Positions 35,407-44,845 of a DNA stretch of 64,000 nt are shown one piece after another. A program made the position numbers and the translations under genes. Numbering within the stretch: the stretch's first letter is position 1; every line of letters starts with the position of its first letter. The notes under the pieces were generated by a model. It saw nothing but the letters and a program-made list of their open reading frames with translations. It was not told the DNA's origin and made no database searches. Source of the DNA: Calothrix sp. PCC 7716 (GTDB lineage Bacteria > Cyanobacteriota > Cyanobacteriia > Cyanobacteriales > Nostocaceae); NCBI RefSeq assembly GCF_019977735.1, contig NZ_AP025018.1:1178001-1242000 (forward strand). The letters are read 5' to 3'.

Positions 35407-36786
35407 ATGGCATACGATTATGATTTGTTCGTTATTGGCGCCGGTTCGGGTGGTTTAGCAGCTTCTAAGCGTGCAGCTAGCTATGGGGCAAAAGTGGCAA
35501 TAGCCGAAAATGACTTGGTTGGTGGTACATGTGTAATTCGCGGTTGTGTACCAAAAAAGTTGATGGTTTACGCTTCGCATTTTCCTGCGATATTTAAAGA
35601 AGCACAAGGTTATGGTTGGAAAGTTGGTGACACCTCGTTAGACTGGGAACACTTTATTACATCTATTGATAAAGAAGTTCGGCGCCTGTCACAATTACAT
35701 ATCAGCTTCTTAGAAAAAGCAGGAGTAGAATTAATTTCGGGTAAAGGCAAAATCTTAGACCCTCATACCGTTGAAGTTGGCGATAAGAAATACACTGCTG
35801 ATAAAATTCTAATCGCTGTAGGTGGGCGCCCTGTTAAACCAGACATGCCCGGTTTTGCTGAATACGGCATTACATCGAACGAAATATTCCACCTCAAGGA
35901 AAAACCTAAGCATATAGCAATTATCGGTGCTGGTTATATTGGCACTGAGTTTGCTTGTATTATGCGGGGTTTAGGATGTGAAGTCACACAAATCACACGT
36001 GGACAGAAAATTCTCAAAGGGTTTGACGAAGATGTTCGCGACAATATTGAAGCTGGGATGAAGAACCACGGTATTAATTTGATTCGCAACAACATTGTTA
36101 AACAGGTTGAGAAAAATGGCAATGGTTTGAAGTTAACTTTATCTGATGAAAATTTGGCGCCATTAAATGCCGATGTATTTTTAATTGCTGCAGGACGGGC
36201 ACCTAACGTTGAAAATTTAGGCTTAGAAAATGCTGGAGTTAACTTAATACAAGGTTCAATTGAGGGTCCCGGTTACAGCACAATGAACGCTATCGCCGTT
36301 AATGAATACAGCCAAACTTCCCAAGAAAACATCTACGCTGTAGGTGATGTTACGGATAGAATCAACCTAACTCCAGTTGCCATTGGTGAAGGACGTGCTT
36401 TTGCTGACAGTGAATTCGGTAATAACCGTCGTGTATTTAGTCACGAAGATGTCGCTACTGCCGTATTCTCCACACCCGAAGCGGCAACTGTAGGATTAAC
36501 CGAAGAACAAGCTAAGGGTAAATATGGAGATAACGTCAAAATCTTCAAAACTAGTTTCCGCCCCATGTACTACACCCTACCAGGCGCCGACGAACGCACA
36601 ATGATGAAGTTAATAGTCGATAGTAATACCGATAAAGTATTAGGCGCCCATATGGTAGGTGACGATGCTGCCGAAATAATCCAAGGTATAGCTATTGCAG
36701 TCAAAATGGGCGCCACCAAAAAAGACTTCGACGCGACCGTTGGTATTCACCCATCAGCCGCCGAAGAATTTGTCACAATGAGATAA
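35407..36786 (+). CDS. gor: Glutathione reductase
   Basis: A 459-residue enzyme from ATG 35407; upstream sequence in frame to 35314 includes a dispersed repeat. FAD motif IGAGSGGLAASKRAAS, redox disulphide CVIRGC (C42, C47), NADPH pocket IIGAGYIGTEFAC followed by ITRGQKILKGFDED, and HPSAAEEFVT with the catalytic His-Glu. CVIRGC and the pocket arginine followed by lysine agree with cyanobacterial glutathione reductases. It reduces glutathione disulphide using NADPH. It is downstream of a divergent paralogue. Confidence 0.94.
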   Translation: MAYDYDLFVIGAGSGGLAASKRAASYGAKVAIAENDLVGGTCVIRGCVPKKLMVYASHFPAIFKEAQGYGWKVGDTSLDWEHFITSIDKEVRRLSQLHISFLEKAGVELISGKGKILDPHTVEVGDKKYTADKILIAVGGRPVKPDMPGFAEYGITSNEIFHLKEKPKHIAIIGAGYIGTEFACIMRGLGCEVTQITRGQKILKGFDEDVRDNIEAGMKNHGINLIRNNIVKQVEKNGNGLKLTLSDENLAPLNADVFLIAAGRAPNVENLGLENAGVNLIQGSIEGPGYSTMNAIAVNEYSQTSQENIYAVGDVTDRINLTPVAIGEGRAFADSEFGNNRRVFSHEDVATAVFSTPEAATVGLTEEQAKGKYGDNVKIFKTSFRPMYYTLPGADERTMMKLIVDSNTDKVLGAHMVGDDAAEIIQGIAIAVKMGATKKDFDATVGIHPSAAEEFVTMR

Positions 36787-36819
36787 TTTGTATGGTGGGT
36801 ATTGCCCACCATTGCCGTT

Positions 36820-37455
36820 ATGCAATATATCTACCTGCATGGGTTTGCATCTAGTCCAAATTCAGCTAAAGCGCGCGATATTCAGTCATATCTTGCGAAT
36901 TTACATGTAAATATCAAAATACCTGATTTAAATAATGGAGATTTTTCGCACTTAACTATTACACGTCAACTCAAACAAGTAGAGAAAGAATTTCCTAGAG
37001 ACTCTACACCTGTAACGCTTATTGGCTCAAGTTTAGGAGGTTTAACCGCAGCCTTTTTAGCCGAAAATCATATTTCTGTACAGCGTTTAATTTTACTCGC
37101 ACCTGCTTTTGGCTTTTTATCGCACTGGACACATGCACTTGGTGAAGAAAAGCTTCAACGCTGGCGCCAAGACCAATATATAATGGTTTACCATTATGGC
37201 GAAACGCGCTCGTTACCTTTACATTATGATTTCATTACAGATGCGGCACTGTATCTTGAAGATAAACTACGGCGTCCTATACCGACTTTGATATTGCATG
37301 GTATTAATGACGAAGTTATCCCCATTCAAGCTAGCCGAGACTTTGCACAACAACGTCATACAGTTGAACTAGTTGAACTAAATACCGACCACGCAATGTA
37401 TGATGTAATCGATAATATCAAAGAAGAAATTTCACGCTTTTGTCGATTGCAGTAA
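36820..37455 (+). CDS. YqiA/UPF0227-like alpha/beta hydrolase
   Basis: A 211-residue protein from ATG 36820 (MQYIYLHGFASSPNS); an upstream TTG at 36802 falls in the dispersed GGTGGGTATTGCCCACC repeat and is unlikely. The YLHGFxSSP start, nucleophile elbow IGSSLGGLTAAFLAE, HGINDEVIPIQAS (acid) and TDHAMYD (histidine) fit the YqiA/YcfP esterase family. The substrate is unknown. It precedes hisC by 60 bp. Confidence 0.88.
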   Translation: MQYIYLHGFASSPNSAKARDIQSYLANLHVNIKIPDLNNGDFSHLTITRQLKQVEKEFPRDSTPVTLIGSSLGGLTAAFLAENHISVQRLILLAPAFGFLSHWTHALGEEKLQRWRQDQYIMVYHYGETRSLPLHYDFITDAALYLEDKLRRPIPTLILHGINDEVIPIQASRDFAQQRHTVELVELNTDHAMYDVIDNIKEEISRFCRLQ

Positions 37456-37515
37456 GGGTGGGTTTACAGATATCCTAAAACGATGCTTATTATTTCGTGA
37501 ACTCACCTTTACTCT

Positions 37516-38664
37516 ATGCTTCCTTATATTCGTCAAGACCTCGCGCAATTCAGTGCTTACAAACCACATCCTGGAAGTAACAGCTTTGAACCAGTTGCAA
37601 CTGTGTTCGATAGACTTGATACCAATGAAAGTCCTTACGATTTGCCAGTAGAGTTAAAACAAAAACTCGCTTGGACTTATGAACAAGTCATTGAAACAAA
37701 TCGTTACCCAGATGGAGGGCACGAAGAACTGAAGCGGGCAATTGCCGAATATGTTAATGAAACTGCCACGGCGCCATTTATTACAGCATCTAATATATCT
37801 GTTGGAAATGGTTCAGATGAATTGATACGTTCACTGTTAATTGCTAGCTGTGTTGGTGGTAACGGCTCAATATTAGTGGCAAATCCAACGTTTTCGATGT
37901 ATGGTATTTTGGCGCAAACGTTGGGAATTAATGTTGTCACCGTCGGTAGAAATAAAGAAACTTTTGAAATTGATTTAGATGCGTCTACCGCTGCGCTCCA
38001 GAGTCAGCAAAATCCACCAATTCGGGCTATTTTTGTCGTTCACCCTAATTCTCCCACTGCAAACGCATTAAGTGAAAACGAATTATCTTGGATTAAAAGT
38101 ATATCGCCCAATATCTTAATAGTTATTGACGAAGCTTATTTTGAGTTTAGTCAGAATACCTTAGTGTCGGAATTAGACTCACACCCTAACTGGGTAGTGA
38201 TGCGGACGTTTTCTAAAGCTTTTCGACTTGCTGCGATGCGTGTGGGATATTGTATTGCCCATCCGGAATTGATATCCGTTCTCGAAAAAGTGCGTTTACC
38301 TTATAATCTTCCTAGTTTCTCTATCGCGGCTGCACTACTTGCAATTCAAAATCGAGACTTACTACTTAATACAATACCTGAAACGATTAGCGAGCGAAAA
38401 AAATTACAAGCTGGTTTAACACAACTTACGCAACTGAAAGTGTGGGATAGCGCTGCGAATTTTATTTATTTACAGCCAAAAATAAGCACTACAGTCCAAA
38501 TGGATGATTTATTAACGAGTTTAACTGAGCAATTGCTTCTGCGGGGCACTCTAGTACGTCACACGGGGGGGGGTTTACGAATTACTATTGGAACTCAAAA
38601 AGAAAATGCTCATACTTTGATGAGGATGAAAACCGTTTTAGATGAATTTGAAGTCGAAATTTAG
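37516..38664 (+). CDS. hisC: Histidinol-phosphate aminotransferase
   Basis: A 382-residue PLP-dependent aminotransferase. Key segments are [11 protein letters not shown] (substrate loop), [38 protein letters not shown], and the PLP lysine in [17 protein letters not shown]. These match HisC, which makes L-histidinol phosphate in histidine synthesis. A homologous paralogue acting on another amino acid cannot be excluded. The C-terminal arginine region includes a run of nine G bases at 38575-38583. Confidence 0.9.
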   Translation: MLPYIRQDLAQFSAYKPHPGSNSFEPVATVFDRLDTNESPYDLPVELKQKLAWTYEQVIETNRYPDGGHEELKRAIAEYVNETATAPFITASNISVGNGSDELIRSLLIASCVGGNGSILVANPTFSMYGILAQTLGINVVTVGRNKETFEIDLDASTAALQSQQNPPIRAIFVVHPNSPTANALSENELSWIKSISPNILIVIDEAYFEFSQNTLVSELDSHPNWVVMRTFSKAFRLAAMRVGYCIAHPELISVLEKVRLPYNLPSFSIAAALLAIQNRDLLLNTIPETISERKKLQAGLTQLTQLKVWDSAANFIYLQPKISTTVQMDDLLTSLTEQLLLRGTLVRHTGGGLRITIGTQKENAHTLMRMKTVLDEFEVEI

Positions 38665-38713
38665 GTAAGTCTTTAGAATTATTTATTGTTTTATGGCTTT
38701 ATATTAAATAATC

Positions 38714-39232
38714 TTAATAATCGTATTTATCTTCTATATCATTAGCAGAATGACGCACGTTTGCTACTGTCTGTGGTAATACGCCCACTAATAGTGCAAA
38801 TGCTTCATCTGGTAATTGAGATACCATCTCTGATGGAAAATATTGTTCAAATTGGTCGAGAATCTTTATTACTCGTTTAGAAGCTAATGAAGACTCTGTA
38901 ATTTGCCTAATTAGTCGAATCCACTGGCGCCTAATTAGATAAGCTTTTTGGCGTTCTTCATGGGTTTCAGGGGTTAATAAAGAAAGATTACCAATCGCTA
39001 AGGCACCTAGACAATCGCGGTCATAGTCACCACCAACAGCGGCGCCAGGTCCGGCAAATTCGGCGTGATAACGTTTGAACAATATTAAACCATTCCGTCT
39101 TTTGCTATTCACCGTCAAAACCTTTCCACTGTGTAACATCGTCAGAATGTCCGAGCCATAAAATTGCTCACATCCGTCTGGTGTCACAAGATATTCGAGA
39201 AAACTGGTGTCTGGATAATAAGTTAATACCAT
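38714..39232 (-). CDS. Unknown cyanobacterial protein with a possible helix-turn-helix end
   Basis: A 172-residue protein that I do not recognise. It starts MVLTYYPDTSFLEYLV. The C-terminal segment LPDEAFALLVGVLPQTVANVRHSA looks like a helix-turn-helix of the Crp/LuxR type, but no effector domain is identified. The middle contains many Arg and Lys. It stands alone, convergent with hisC. Confidence 0.55.
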   Translation of the reverse strand: MVLTYYPDTSFLEYLVTPDGCEQFYGSDILTMLHSGKVLTVNSKRRNGLILFKRYHAEFAGPGAAVGGDYDRDCLGALAIGNLSLLTPETHEERQKAYLIRRQWIRLIRQITESSLASKRVIKILDQFEQYFPSEMVSQLPDEAFALLVGVLPQTVANVRHSANDIEDKYDY

Positions 39233-40102
39233 AGCAGCCTGATAGCTTTATTTTTGGCTATCGATGTTTTTTAATGTTTTTTAATCGATAAAGAGCGTGA
39301 ACTTTTATTGCAACTCAAAGCTATGTACATGAAGCCGAGTTTTTATTATTATCAATATTTTCCTTATTTATTCAAGTCGAATCAGAATTAATCAAAGTTT
39401 TTCAACAATTGAGTAATCTTATTCTATGAGATTTGATTACTTTTGTCTTGATACATAAGGGTTTTTCCTTAAAGTTTTTATAAAGTTGAATATCTAGATT
39501 ACAAAGTTACTGTGAGAAATTTAAAATTTTTTTCACGTAATTTTACTGATGACAACATGGATATTTGATGGAATCAAGTCCTACTTTACTATTTAGTTAT
39601 AAATTACGTCTCCTTTCAGAAGGATACGACACTAGAGTCAGGGTAGATTTTCAACAGAACCAAGACTGATTTTCAACGGTAATAAATTAAATGCCTCTTC
39701 ATGGGAATTGGGCAATTGTGTAAAGTAAAGATAAAGCATATCAATATAAATAAAAACTTTTATACTTGGACATGCTCAAATTATCGTATCAACTGTAACT
39801 AGCAATTTCAACGAAACATGAGTATTACATGACACCACACCTATCTTGATAATTTTTACGTTGTTTTCAACGCTCTCTACGACCTTAGATAGATAAGTAT
39901 GTGCTATCCAACCCCTGATGACGTACTAAATTAATCATACTTAACAATATTTTATTCTTGCTCAGACATAATACTGACTTTTAAGTAAAAATATATATCT
40001 ACATATATATCTACATATATCTATAGATGAGGTGTAATATCTTCCGTCCATACAAATTTTATATTTATTTAATATTTATTTAATATTTGTCGTATGACTA
40101 TG
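39233..40102. other. AT-rich intergenic region, 870 bp
   Basis: No supported ORF on either strand. It contains TCGATGTTTTTTAATG and TCGATAAAG near 39261-39290, and short tandem ATATCTACAT repeats at 39990-40022. It is unusually long for this window and could hold an unrecognised RNA or regulatory region; nothing decisive is seen. Confidence 0.5.
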
Positions 40103-40657
40103 CTAACTCAAGCGCTTATGCAACAGAATTTGCGGCGCTCGTTTGAAGAAGAATAGATTCCAGCCTGTTTCGACTTTATGTACGCGATATCCAAGCTTAA
40201 AGTAAAGTTGCCGTGCAGTATGGTTAGTTTCCAAGACATGGAGATATATATCTTGAAACCCCCATGAGCGAGCAAGCTTTTCGCAATTTGCAAGCAAACT
40301 AGAACCAACGCCTTGCCGACGGTAATTTGGATGCACCGCCAAATTCGATAGATAAACAAAGCTTTTACTTGGATGTCCCCAAGTATCATTGTAACGCACA
40401 CCTAATTCGACGGTTCCAGCCTTGGTATTGTTGGTATTTGCCATATCAACTGCCACTAAACAAAGCTGATGTGGTGCAGGTGATGCTAAACGGTGTCTTA
40501 AATCTTCGTAAATACCCAAGCGTAACAGGGGCAAAGTCCATCCCCAAAAGCCACTGGGTGAATGAAAACTCTCAGTAATGATTTGAGCAACATCATTCAA
40601 ATCGTCTGCATATGCGGCGCGTACTTGGAAATGGCGCCCCCAAGAGTCAGCATTCAT
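40103..40657 (-). CDS. GNAT-family N-acetyltransferase
   Basis: A 184-residue protein from ATG 40657 (MNADSWGRHFQV); a TTG at 40705 would extend it. The acetyl-CoA motif is NLAVHPNYRRQGVGSSLLANCEKLA, followed by YLHVLETNHTARQLYFKLGYRVH, the usual GNAT end. The substrate is unknown. It stands alone. Confidence 0.9.
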   Translation of the reverse strand: MNADSWGRHFQVRAAYADDLNDVAQIITESFHSPSGFWGWTLPLLRLGIYEDLRHRLASPAPHQLCLVAVDMANTNNTKAGTVELGVRYNDTWGHPSKSFVYLSNLAVHPNYRRQGVGSSLLANCEKLARSWGFQDIYLHVLETNHTARQLYFKLGYRVHKVETGWNLFFFKRAPQILLHKRLS

Positions 40658-40832
40658 AGAGGTATCGGGTCGTTTGTGAGATGAGTCTGAAAACCAGGGT
40701 ATCAAAGTTAGTTAGGTGATGATTTTACAAAACTGGCAAGGAGCATCAACTGTTGACGAGGCAAACAATAATTATAACCAGGCACGAATTATATTGTTTG
40801 CCCCTCCTCACAATATTACGTCAAAATAAGCC

Positions 40833-40864
40833 ACAAACCTGGTTTTCCAAGAAACCAGGTTTGT
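40833..40864. repeat. ACAAACCTGGTTT hairpin
   Basis: Arms 40833-40845 and 40852-40864 pair perfectly around a 6-nt loop. It belongs with the AGAAACC(A/T)GGTTTCT palindromes at 19124-19160. Confidence 0.7.
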
Positions 40865-41364
40865 TTAATTGCCCTGCATCGCGCTCTTTTGTTGCTAAAT
40901 TGGTAAAGACTACTGTCTAATAATATACTTTGCTGCTTCCGCAATAATTGTAATATTTTTTACTTAGAGATGTCTAGATAAATAAAATTAGTGGGTAAAT
41001 GTTAGTCTTGAGGCTATAGCGGGAAAACTTAATATGCGGGATACAGCTAGATGTCAGACGAATAGTCTTCACTGCTGTACGTTCGCTTCAACTTTTTTTA
41101 TGTGGAGGTAAATTAATTGGCAAGCGTTATATATCATAGGGGTAACACAGGTTCTGAGCTATACACGTGTACGCCGCTACGAGTCGATAACTACGACGGG
41201 TTTCTGGGGTAAATTAACGTGAACACGTGCTTTCTTCAAATGCAGCTATATATATATATTGACGAATTAGTTGTTTCAGTCTGCGATACCCTCAACTTCT
41301 TTAAGTCCCATGACTTGAGTAGTAAGTTCATTATCCAAATACCCTTGCTCCAGGAAAGCGGTGC
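40865..41364. other. Region upstream of the cyclase gene
   Basis: No gene is supported. It should contain the promoter of the hybrid cyclase. The only repetitive feature seen is an AT tandem near 41251. Confidence 0.45.
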
Positions 41365-44300
41365 ATGAAATCTCAAGTAAACAGTAAGCCAAAAATTTTA
41401 GTCGTCGATGACGAACCCGATAATCTTGACTTGCTTTATCGCACCTTCTATCGCGAATACAAGGTGATAAAAGCAAATTCAGGGCCTGACGCGCTCGAAT
41501 TATTGGCTATTGAAGGAGATGTATCAGTTATCATCTCTGACCAACGAATGCCAATGATGAGCGGGACAGAATTTTTAAGTCTGACAGCTACACAATATCC
41601 CGATATTATTCGGATTATTTTAACTGGCTATACCGATGTCGAAGACTTGGTAGAGGCTATTAATGCTGGTAAAGTATTTAAATATGTTACGAAACCGTGG
41701 GAAGCCGAAGAGTTAAAGGCAGTTGTACGTCAAGCTTTAGACACCCATAATGTTCTCAAAGCTCGCACACGCGAATTAACGCGAACGCTGCGTCAAGAGT
41801 CGCTACTTAATACGGTTACAAATACAATTCGCAGTGCCCTAGATTATCGGCAAATTTTACAAACAATTGTCGATACTGTTGGTCACATGTTGGAAGTTGA
41901 CGTTTGTTTATTGCGTCCTTTTTTAAATGGACAGCTAGCAGACGAAAGCTTTATCTACCAAAAGGCGCCTTTTAACGCTGACCATCCGAACGAGGATAAA
42001 AATATATTTCTGTTACGTGAGACTGTTTGGGAAACTCGTGAGGTGCAAGTCATTAATGACGTAAACAGCGATGAGCGTATCCAAAGTCAAACAACTACTT
42101 CAAGCCGTGCGGAGGCATTTACTGTCTCAAATATTAGTTCCAGCTTAGTAGTACCATTAATTCTCCGACAAGAATTAATGGCTGTTTTAGCTTTACATCA
42201 ATGCGGCGAAAGTCGTATGTGGAGCGAAGATGAAGTCAAATTAGTAGTAATGGTGGCAGACCAAGCGGCTTTGGCACTATCACAAGCTTATGCCTACGAA
42301 CAAGTACGAGCATTAGCTAAAAGAGAAGCATTAATTAATACAATTACTAGTGCGATTCGTTCTAGCCTTAACCAACAAGATATTTTTGCTGCTATTACTC
42401 AACAACTCGGACAAGCTTTACAAGTCAATGGCTGTGTATTGTCGCTGTGGACTGAGGAAGATGAGTATGTTCAGTGTGTAGGTTTATACGAAAGCAACGA
42501 AGTAAATTCAGATGACACTATACAAAACGATGTATCATTATATGAACTACCTCAATCTTCGGCGCCAATAAAAGAAAACCCGATATTACAACACATGTTA
42601 CGAACGCTCGAACCAGTTGTAATAACAGATATGAATAATTGCCCACCTGAATTAAGCGGGTTTGAATTGCCTTTACGGGGTCGTTCGCGTTCGCTGATAG
42701 TTGTACCATTGCTGGCAGATGGAAAAAGTATCGGCAGCATAACGCTACGAGAAGACAACAGAGCGCGCAAATGGCTGCCGAGTGAAATTGAACTGGCATC
42801 TAGTGTAGCAGCACAAGCTGCCATTGCAGTACAACAGTCACGTTTATATCAAAAGACACGCGAACAAGCCGAACGGTTATTAGAATTAGATAAACAAAAA
42901 ACAGAATTTTTCCAAAATATCTCACACGAGTTTCGGACACCCATTACATTGATTCAAGGTCCCCTCGAATCAGCTGTTGCTGGTAAAGAAGGATTATCTT
43001 ATGCTCAAAGTACTATTGCTCTACGTAATTCGCGTCGCTTATTACGATTAGTTAACCAACTACTCGATTTACAGCGTCTTGATGCAGGTAGGATGCAACC
43101 GACTTTTCGCAAATGCGACTTGGTTGAATTTACCAGTCAAATCGTTGAGTCTTTCCGTACTTACTGCGAAAAAAAGGGATTGCAGCTAATTAGCAACTTA
43201 GTTCAATGTCCATCAGTGTATTTAGATATGGAGAAATTCGACAAGGTGCTTTATAACCTGCTGTCGAATGCCATGAAGTTTACACCGCATGGTGGTATTA
43301 TCTCAGTTTCACTTGTTTCAAATAAACAAAATTGCATTTTACAAGTTAGGGATACTGGTATCGGAATTGTCACAGAACAACTTCCACACTTATTTGAACG
43401 CTTCCGTCAAGCTGAAGGTTCAGAAAATCGTTCTTATGAAGGTAGCGGTTTAGGTTTAGCTTTGGTTAAAGAATTAGTGGAACTTCACGGTGGTGAGGTG
43501 ACAGTTAACTCTGTTTATGGAGAGGGTACAACTTTTACTATTTCTTTACTCGCTGGAACCGAGCATTTACCTGCTGACTGTATTGTTGATGTACCTGCCG
43601 AGTTAAACATTAACCGTGCTTCGGTGGAACTTGCAGACTTAGAACTTATCGATGTTGACGAAACTCCAACTGGCGCCTATGATTTTTCTGAAGCTACTGA
43701 AATTCCTTCAACAGGACATACAATTCTTGTAGTTGACGATAATCCTGATTTACGTGGTTATGTTTCAGGTATTCTTCGAGCGAATGGGTATACAGTACAT
43801 ACCGCACGTAACGGTCAAGAAGGTTTTAAAAATGCTCAAAAAATTCAACCTAGCCTAATTGTCACCGATTTAATGATGCCTTTGGTGACAGGGTTAGAAA
43901 TGATAGGTATGATTCGCGCTGATTCTAAGTTAAAAGGAACACCAGTAATACTTTTAACAGCGAAAATCGACGAAGAAACTCGTATTGCGGGTACTGAATT
44001 AGGCGCCGATGCGTATTTAGCAAAACCTTTTAATGACCGTGAGTTACTTGCAGAAGTGCGAAATCTCGTAGCATTGAAAGAAAACGAGCGTCGGGTTCTA
44101 GAGCTAAATACGTATTTAACAGAATCTGTATTGCAAAGATTTTTGCCCCCAGCACTGGTGCAAAAAGCCGCAGCAGGTGATTTAGTTCTAGATTTACGTC
44201 CTGAACCAAGATTAATTACGGTGCTGTTTAGCGACATAGTTGGATTTACGCAGTTGTCTAATACACTCAGGTCACGCAAAGTTGCGGAATTGCTCAACGA

Positions 44301-44796
44301 GTATCTCGAAGCAATGACGCGAGCCGTGTTTGATAATGGGGGTACCGTCGATAAATTTATGGGAGATGCAATTTTAGCCTTATTTGGGGCGCCTGAAGAA
44401 TTGACGCCCAACGAACAAGTACGACGGTCAATAAACACCGCAAGAGCAATGTTACGTTCTCTTGACAAATTGAACGAACGTTGGCGCCAGCAGGGAATAT
44501 TTGATACCGATGGGCGAAGCGAAGTTCAATTTAGGTGTGGTATCCATCAAGGAACTGCTGTAGTCGGGATGTTTGGAAGTTCCGAACGTGCAGACTATAC
44601 AGCAATTGGACCTTCGGTTAATATTGCCGCGCGGTTACAACAAGCCGCAAAGCCAGGTACAATACTTGCCTCAGCAGCAGTAGCAGATTATTTACAGGAC
44701 GAAGAAATAATTAAAGGTAGTTCATTAGAGTTAAAAGGAGTTGATGAGACAGTTTTAACTTTTGTTGTGACACCAGAAGTCGTAGCAAATCGCTAG
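41365..44796 (+). CDS. cyaC: CyaC-type multidomain adenylate cyclase with histidine kinase
   Basis: An 1143-residue cytoplasmic protein. Domains in order: receiver 1 (about residues 8-125, D59 in SDQRMPM), two GAF domains (about 155-295 and 335-480), histidine kinase dimerisation domain (NISHEFRTPITL near 525), HATPase (SNAMKFTP, VRDTGIGI, GSGLGLALVK), receiver 2 (about 795-910, VTDLMMPLV), and a class III cyclase domain (about 950-1135: VLFSDIVGFT, GTVDKFMGDAILALFG, YTAIGPSVNIAARLQ). The metal aspartates are in FSD and MGD. The layout matches Anabaena CyaC, so phosphorelay to receiver 2 probably sets cAMP synthesis. It is transcribed before the TonB-like gene. Confidence 0.93.
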   Translation: MKSQVNSKPKILVVDDEPDNLDLLYRTFYREYKVIKANSGPDALELLAIEGDVSVIISDQRMPMMSGTEFLSLTATQYPDIIRIILTGYTDVEDLVEAINAGKVFKYVTKPWEAEELKAVVRQALDTHNVLKARTRELTRTLRQESLLNTVTNTIRSALDYRQILQTIVDTVGHMLEVDVCLLRPFLNGQLADESFIYQKAPFNADHPNEDKNIFLLRETVWETREVQVINDVNSDERIQSQTTTSSRAEAFTVSNISSSLVVPLILRQELMAVLALHQCGESRMWSEDEVKLVVMVADQAALALSQAYAYEQVRALAKREALINTITSAIRSSLNQQDIFAAITQQLGQALQVNGCVLSLWTEEDEYVQCVGLYESNEVNSDDTIQNDVSLYELPQSSAPIKENPILQHMLRTLEPVVITDMNNCPPELSGFELPLRGRSRSLIVVPLLADGKSIGSITLREDNRARKWLPSEIELASSVAAQAAIAVQQSRLYQKTREQAERLLELDKQKTEFFQNISHEFRTPITLIQGPLESAVAGKEGLSYAQSTIALRNSRRLLRLVNQLLDLQRLDAGRMQPTFRKCDLVEFTSQIVESFRTYCEKKGLQLISNLVQCPSVYLDMEKFDKVLYNLLSNAMKFTPHGGIISVSLVSNKQNCILQVRDTGIGIVTEQLPHLFERFRQAEGSENRSYEGSGLGLALVKELVELHGGEVTVNSVYGEGTTFTISLLAGTEHLPADCIVDVPAELNINRASVELADLELIDVDETPTGAYDFSEATEIPSTGHTILVVDDNPDLRGYVSGILRANGYTVHTARNGQEGFKNAQKIQPSLIVTDLMMPLVTGLEMIGMIRADSKLKGTPVILLTAKIDEETRIAGTELGADAYLAKPFNDRELLAEVRNLVALKENERRVLELNTYLTESVLQRFLPPALVQKAAAGDLVLDLRPEPRLITVLFSDIVGFTQLSNTLRSRKVAELLNEYLEAMTRAVFDNGGTVDKFMGDAILALFGAPEELTPNEQVRRSINTARAMLRSLDKLNERWRQQGIFDTDGRSEVQFRCGIHQGTAVVGMFGSSERADYTAIGPSVNIAARLQQAAKPGTILASAAVADYLQDEEIIKGSSLELKGVDETVLTFVVTPEVVANR

Positions 44797-44845
44797 AATG
44801 GCAAATGGTTATTATCAATATTAGTTAAAATCTTTATTTTATATA

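Noticed and set aside
38575-38583. Run of nine G in hisC as a phase-variable switch
   Set aside because: It keeps the frame and encodes GGG; a single run is not enough evidence.
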